In this document: piece after piece, positions 5,899 through 8,993 of the stretch
How the letters are laid out: every line of letters starts with the position of its first letter
Position numbering within the stretch: position 1 is the stretch's first letter
DNA from: CAZBBB01 sp964490005
GTDB taxonomy: Bacteria > Planctomycetota > B15-G4
Assembly: GCA_964490005.1 (NCBI GenBank)
Contig: CAZBBB010000120.1
Span: 1 to 8,993, forward strand
Direction of reading: 5' to 3'
DNA: 8,993 nucleotides
Notes under the pieces: generated by a model
The model's database searches: none
What the model was told of the DNA's origin: nothing
Seen by the model: only the letters and a program-made list of their open reading frames with translations
Translations under genes and position numbers: made by a program

Positions 5899-8166
5899 TC
5901 AGCCGGCCTTCTTCAGCCACGCAGACAGCTTCTTGGCGTTGATCGCGTCGAGGTGCGCGCCCAACACCGCGCGCGTCGCGTCGGCGTCGCCGCGGAAGTT
6001 CGGCGCCGTGCCGCGCGGGTCGGCCTGAGCCTGCACTTGCGCCAGTTCGGCGAGCAGCGCGCGCAGCTGCGCCGGGTCTTCGCTGGCCAGCCAGGCCAGC
6101 GCGGCCCAGGTCACCAGTTGCGGAGGCTCGTGCTTGCCTGCGGCGCTCTCGATCACGCCCAGCTCGCCGAAGGAGAAGTCCTTGCGCTTGCGCAGCGACT
6201 CGAGTTCCTGGCGCGCCTTGACGGGCCAGTCGAAGTGGTCGCCCGTGGCGACGAAGCCGCTGGCGTTGAACTGGTAGACCGAATTGAACAGCGCCCACTC
6301 GGCCACGTAGCCGACGCCCCACAGCACGCAGCCCGGCTGCTGCCCGGTGCGCGCGGTGAGCAGGCACTGGGCGTACTTGTGCACGACTTCATTGCCCAGC
6401 CGGAACTCGTCGTCGCCCGCCGCGGCATTCCCCGCCATGTCCCACGACGGCTCGAGGAAGACCGAGGCCGAACGCAGCGTGAGCCCGCCCGGGTCGGCCT
6501 TCATGGCCTGCACCGTGGGCGCGGTCACGAGCCGACGCTCGCCCAGTGCGTCCATGAGCGCCTCCCAGCGCGCCGAGCGCATGAAGGTCTCGTCGAACAC
6601 GATCGCGACGGTCGCACGCGCCGCCTGCACGCGACCCTCGAGGACCGGCACGGCCTCGTCGAGCAGCTCGTGCGCCTGCCCCATCCATTCCGAAACCTGG
6701 CCGAGCAGCTTGGGCTCGCCGTGGCCGAGGACGATGTGGTCGCCCACCTTGCCCAGCACGATGCGCAGATCGAGCTGCGCCGCCAGTTCGGCCCACTCGT
6801 TGACCGCCCGGCGCACCGGCGCCGAGAGCCGCGCGTCGACGGAGGCCGCCGTGACCGACTTGCCGCCGTAGACGACCGAGAGCGGAGCCACGCTCGGGAG
6901 CAGCGTCGTCGCCGCCGAATCGGGCGTCGGCCCGCCCGGCGGGGCCACGGGCGGGGCGGGGATCGGCGCGGGCGCCGGTGCAGGCGCCGGTGCGGGCACC
7001 GGCGGAGGCGTCGACGGAGGCTGCGGCGGACGGACGGTGTCGAGGGGCGCGGGCGCAGCCGGCGGATGCGCCTCGGTCGAGGGCGGGTCCTCGGCCGGCG
7101 GCTCTTTCTCGCCGGCCGGCGGTGCGCCGCCCTCGTCGGGCGCCCGTTCGGTGCGGGCGCCGGTCGCCGACGCCACGACGGCCACGGCGCGCGGCGGAAT
7201 CGGCGCGGCCACGAAGACCTGCCCCTGCGCGTGGTGCCAGCGCAACCAACCCTGCAGCCATTCCCGGCTGCCCGTCTCGGCGGACGGATCGCGCCGCCCG
7301 GTGATGCGCACGAGCGTGTCGTGCAGCACGGCGACCGACTCGCTCTCGCCCGCCTCGCCGGTCACGAGCGCGACGAGCCGCTCGAGCAGCGCGCAGACGC
7401 CCTCGCGCGGACTGCGGTGCAGGAACTCGACGGCCTCGTCGCGCTCGGGGCCGGCGGGCAGCGCGAGCACCTGGTCGACCAGCTCGACGGCCATCGAGCG
7501 CTCGAAGTCGTCGCTGCCCGCGGGCCAGGTCAGCGCCTGGGACACCTCGGCCGACAAGGTCGCCGACGGCGTGAGCGGCACGCGCGCCGGCCCGGCGCCG
7601 TTCGCGGCGAAGGGCTCGCCGCGCACAAGCTCGATCAGCCGCCCCGCGGGCGTCGCGACGAGCAGCAGCTCGAAGCAGCGACCGTTGCTCTGGTCGATGA
7701 GCGCGACCCGCACCAGCTGCCGGTCGGGCACCGGCCCGCGCCCGGCGTCGGGGTCGGTCTCGGCGCCCAGTTCGTAAAGCGTGACGTGCCGGAGAGCGCC
7801 GGCGCCGAGCCACTCGCGCAGCGTGGCGTCGATCCGTCGCTCGCGGGCCGCCTCATCGAGGTCGGCCCAGGCGACCGTGTCCAGGCCGCGAGCGAAGCGC
7901 TCGGCGCCGCGCGCCTCGAAGTCGCTCAGCGCCGCCAGCGCCCCGCCGTCCCCCTGCTCGAGGGCCGCGACGACGGCCCGGGCCAGGTCGGCCAGTTCCG
8001 GCGCCGGGGTCGACTGGCCCGCCGCCCGGCCCGCGCACACAAGGAGCACCGCCATCCACCAGGCCAAGAACGCGGGCCTGCGCCCGCGGGCCCGCCCGAG
8101 CGCCCGTCGTCGGCGGATCGACCCGCCGACGCCCCTCGCCCCGCCCTCGATTCCCGTGACGTCCAT
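5899..8166 (-). CDS. Exported protein with proline-rich linker and degenerate gluzincin-like peptidase domain
   Basis: A 755-residue protein. A long basic n-region (residues 1-31, with RRRR and RGRR) precedes a hydrophobic core 'AFLAWWMAVLLVCAG' (32-46) and a plausible signal peptidase site at AAG|Q (50/51), so it is secreted or anchored. Residues 55-190 form an alpha/beta domain I do not recognise. Residues 200-315 look like HEAT-type helices ending in 'ITG....W..W' (288-310). A Pro/Ala-rich linker spans 341-415, with a PA repeat at 391-399. The C-terminal domain (about 425-755) has the layout of a zinc peptidase: 'GNEVVHKYAQCLL' (591-603), then 'LWGVGYVAEWALF' (615-627). The first His of HExxH is Asn592, while Glu593, His596 and a possible third ligand Glu623 remain. 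Activity is doubtful. Start ATG has AAGGGAG at 6 bases. The gene is divergent from the sigma factor. The peptidase relation is motif-based. Confidence 0.88.
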   Translation of the reverse strand: MDVTGIEGGARGVGGSIRRRRALGRARGRRPAFLAWWMAVLLVCAGRAAGQSTPAPELADLARAVVAALEQGDGGALAALSDFEARGAERFARGLDTVAWADLDEAARERRIDATLREWLGAGALRHVTLYELGAETDPDAGRGPVPDRQLVRVALIDQSNGRCFELLLVATPAGRLIELVRGEPFAANGAGPARVPLTPSATLSAEVSQALTWPAGSDDFERSMAVELVDQVLALPAGPERDEAVEFLHRSPREGVCALLERLVALVTGEAGESESVAVLHDTLVRITGRRDPSAETGSREWLQGWLRWHHAQGQVFVAAPIPPRAVAVVASATGARTERAPDEGGAPPAGEKEPPAEDPPSTEAHPPAAPAPLDTVRPPQPPSTPPPVPAPAPAPAPAPIPAPPVAPPGGPTPDSAATTLLPSVAPLSVVYGGKSVTAASVDARLSAPVRRAVNEWAELAAQLDLRIVLGKVGDHIVLGHGEPKLLGQVSEWMGQAHELLDEAVPVLEGRVQAARATVAIVFDETFMRSARWEALMDALGERRLVTAPTVQAMKADPGGLTLRSASVFLEPSWDMAGNAAAGDDEFRLGNEVVHKYAQCLLTARTGQQPGCVLWGVGYVAEWALFNSVYQFNASGFVATGDHFDWPVKARQELESLRKRKDFSFGELGVIESAAGKHEPPQLVTWAALAWLASEDPAQLRALLAELAQVQAQADPRGTAPNFRGDADATRAVLGAHLDAINAKKLSAWLKKAG
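6959..7006 (-). repeat. 12-base tandem repeat coding for the Pro-Ala linker
   Basis: On the plus strand GGCGCCGGTGCA (6971-6982) and GGCGCCGGTGCG (6983-6994) are adjacent near-identical units, flanked by more diverged ones at 6959-6970 and 6995-7006. Each encodes Pro-Ala pairs of the flexible linker in the exported protein. This is probably slippage-expanded coding sequence, and its length may vary between strains. Confidence 0.6.
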
Positions 8167-8172
8167 GCCCGG

Positions 8173-8179
8173 CTCCCTT
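8173..8179 (-). promoter_or_regulatory. Shine-Dalgarno for the exported protein
   Basis: AAGGGAG on the minus strand, 6 bases before the ATG at 8166. It supports the long basic n-region of the signal peptide, since the next in-frame Met (residue 38) lies inside the hydrophobic core. Confidence 0.65.
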
Positions 8180-8184
8180 CGCTG

Positions 8185-8205
8185 GGGCGGCCGCGGTGGC
8201 CGCCC
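8185..8205. repeat. Inverted repeat in the 5' leader of the exported-protein gene
   Basis: GGGCGGCC (8185-8192) and GGCCGCCC (8198-8205) form an 8-base-pair stem with a 5-base loop. In the leftward mRNA it would lie 5 bases upstream of the Shine-Dalgarno (AAGGGAG), where a stable hairpin could affect ribosome access. It could equally be a DNA-binding site or a composition effect. Confidence 0.4.
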
Positions 8206-8239
8206 TGCTGCCCATGCGACGACCGGCCCCGGCCGCGCC

Positions 8240-8249
8240 CGGAATTCCG
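8240..8249. promoter_or_regulatory. 10-base palindrome CGGAATTCCG
   Basis: A perfect palindrome in the divergent intergenic region, in one of its few AT-containing patches (8240-8263). It is a candidate operator or core promoter segment; no partner protein is identifiable. Confidence 0.3.
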
Positions 8250-8263
8250 TCCCGAAATCCGAA

Positions 8264-8278
8264 CGGTCGCGGCGACCG
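8264..8278. promoter_or_regulatory. Perfect inverted repeat, candidate operator
   Basis: CGGTCGC (8264-8270) and GCGACCG (8272-8278) are perfect inverted arms around a single G. It lies about midway between the divergent exported-protein and sigma-factor genes (98 bases from one, 146 from the other). The dyad form suits a dimeric regulator, but none is evident nearby. Confidence 0.4.
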
Positions 8279-8314
8279 ATGGCGCATGCATAGTCGCCGT
8301 CATGCGGCAGGCTA

Positions 8315-8328
8315 CGGGGGCGCCCCCG
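8315..8328. promoter_or_regulatory. 14-base palindrome CGGGGGCGCCCCCG
   Basis: A perfect 14-base palindrome about 95 bases upstream of the TTG taken as the sigma-factor start, in the likely promoter or leader of that gene. As RNA the loop would be too small for the full stem, so a DNA-binding site is more likely than a hairpin, if it is functional at all. Confidence 0.35.
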
Positions 8329-8423
8329 GCCATGATCGAGATGCCGCAGGGTCCGCCCGCCCATGACGCCCCCCCTCCGTCGGAGTCACGCTGATCGAAG
8401 AGCCCCGTGATCCGACGCGCGCG

Positions 8424-8993
8424 TTGCCGCTCACCCGATTGCTGCAGGACGTGGGCGCGGGCCGCGCCCAACCCGCCGAGGAGTTGCTGCCGCTCGTCTA
8501 CCAGGAGCTGCGCGCGATCGCCCGTCGCCACATGCAGACCGAGCGACGCGAGCACACGCTGCAGGCGACGGCGCTCGTGCACGAGGCGTGGGTGCGCCTC
8601 GCGGGCGGCGCCGACGTCACCTGGGAGAACCGCGCGCACTTCTTCGGCGCCGCGGCGCGCGCGATGCAGCAGATCCTGATCGAGCACGCGCGGGCCCGCG
8701 GCCGCAACAAGCGGCTCGGCGACCGCGTGCGCCAGCCGCTGAGCGTGATCGACCTGGCGCTGGAGGCCGATCTCGACGAGGTGCTCGCCGTCCAGGAGGC
8801 CATCGAGCGCCTGGGGCGCGTCGATGCCCGCATGGCGGAACTGGTGCGCCTGCGCTTCTACGCCGGCCTGACCTTCGAGGAGACCGCGGCCGTGCTCTCG
8901 GTCTCCGAGAGCACCGTGCGGCGCGACTGGGCGCTGGCGCGCGCTTGGCTGGCGCGCGCGCTGGGCGCGGGGCCCGACGGCGGCGGCGCGCCG
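8424..8993 (+). CDS. ECF-subfamily RNA polymerase sigma factor (TIGR02999-like), 3' end cut by window
   Basis: 190 codons are visible with no stop before the edge; relatives are about 180-200 residues, so little is likely missing. Counting from the TTG, region 2 covers about 20-98: 'ELLPLVYQELRAIARRHMQ' (20-38), 'TLQATALVHEAWVRLAGG' (45-62), 'NRAHFFGAAARAMQQIL' (69-85) and the basic 'HARARGRNKR' (88-97). Region 4 covers about 127-181, with the helix-turn-helix 'LTFEETAAVLSVSESTVRRD' (149-168) and 'WALARAWLARAL' (169-180). These recruit core RNA polymerase and read the -10 and -35 elements. The start is uncertain. TTG 8424 is the first conventional in-frame start after the stop at 8364 and puts TRLL near the N-terminus as in relatives, but it has no Shine-Dalgarno. 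An in-frame CTG at 8391 has GGAG 5 bases upstream. No anti-sigma factor is visible; a regulator may lie off-window. Confidence 0.92.
   Translation, partial: MPLTRLLQDVGAGRAQPAEELLPLVYQELRAIARRHMQTERREHTLQATALVHEAWVRLAGGADVTWENRAHFFGAAARAMQQILIEHARARGRNKRLGDRVRQPLSVIDLALEADLDEVLAVQEAIERLGRVDARMAELVRLRFYAGLTFEETAAVLSVSESTVRRDWALARAWLARALGAGPDGGGAP

Noticed and set aside
8035..8046. Possible lipobox (LLVC) in the exported protein's signal peptide
   Set aside because: The residue before the Cys is Val rather than Ala, Gly or Ser, and a better signal peptidase I site (AAG|Q) follows a few residues later.
5953..8394. Plus-strand open frame of 813 codons opposite the exported protein
   Set aside because: Its translation is dominated by Arg, Gly, His and Ala with no motifs, while the opposite strand has a signal peptide, linker and domain structure with a proper Shine-Dalgarno.
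8407..8679. GTG-started 90-codon plus-strand frame at the sigma-factor locus
   Set aside because: It is a shifted frame over the sigma-factor coding sequence. The conserved ECF motifs are all in the other frame.
1..8993. Mobile elements, CRISPR arrays, tRNA or rRNA genes, known defence systems
   Set aside because: I looked for transposase or integrase motifs, regularly spaced repeats, tRNA-like cloverleaf ends and defence-type domains on both strands and saw none. Gene order and base composition look uniform across the window.

Overview
This is a very GC-rich, gene-dense stretch of bacterial chromosome. It carries seven protein-coding genes, two of them cut by the window edges. I see no tRNA, rRNA, insertion sequence, phage gene or CRISPR array. 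The best guess for the source is a high-GC planctomycete or a relative. This rests on an ECF sigma factor of the 'ALVHEA...HFF.AAA.AMQQIL' type (TIGR02999-like), which is abundant in Planctomycetota and Acidobacteriota, and on a secreted protein with an 'ITG...W..W' helical-repeat ending common in planctomycetes. The assignment is an inference from family resemblance.

Layout: (1) Bases 1-2828 hold a tight four-gene minus-strand operon, read from right to left: a class I SAM methyltransferase, an alpha/beta hydrolase with an intact Ser-Asp-His triad, a SirB1/transglutaminase-like protein, and the first 127 codons of a receiver-like protein that runs off the left edge. Each gene overlaps the next by 4, 11 and 4 bases, so translation is probably coupled. 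(2) Bases 2829-2987 are a short divergent promoter region. (3) Bases 2988-5877 hold a plus-strand pair: a 754-residue membrane protein with a textbook EF-hand loop near its N-terminus and three C-terminal membrane segments, followed 25 bases later by a DUF1801/YdeI (OmdA) family protein. A GC-rich hairpin closes this unit. (4) Bases 5899-8166 (minus) encode a 755-residue exported protein with a proline-rich linker and a C-terminal domain that looks like a zinc metallopeptidase whose HExxH motif has become NEVVH. (5) Bases 8167-8423 form a second divergent intergenic region with four inverted repeats. (6) From 8424 to the right edge runs the ECF sigma factor, whose start codon is hard to place.

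No obvious defence, biosynthetic or mobile system is present. The operon looks like housekeeping or accessory metabolism of unknown purpose. The points most worth a second look are the degenerate peptidase motif, the receiver-like domain without its phosphorylation site, the EF-hand membrane protein, and the odd 5' end and palindrome-rich upstream region of the sigma factor gene. All gene ends were read directly from the sequence. Family names come from motif recognition without any database search.
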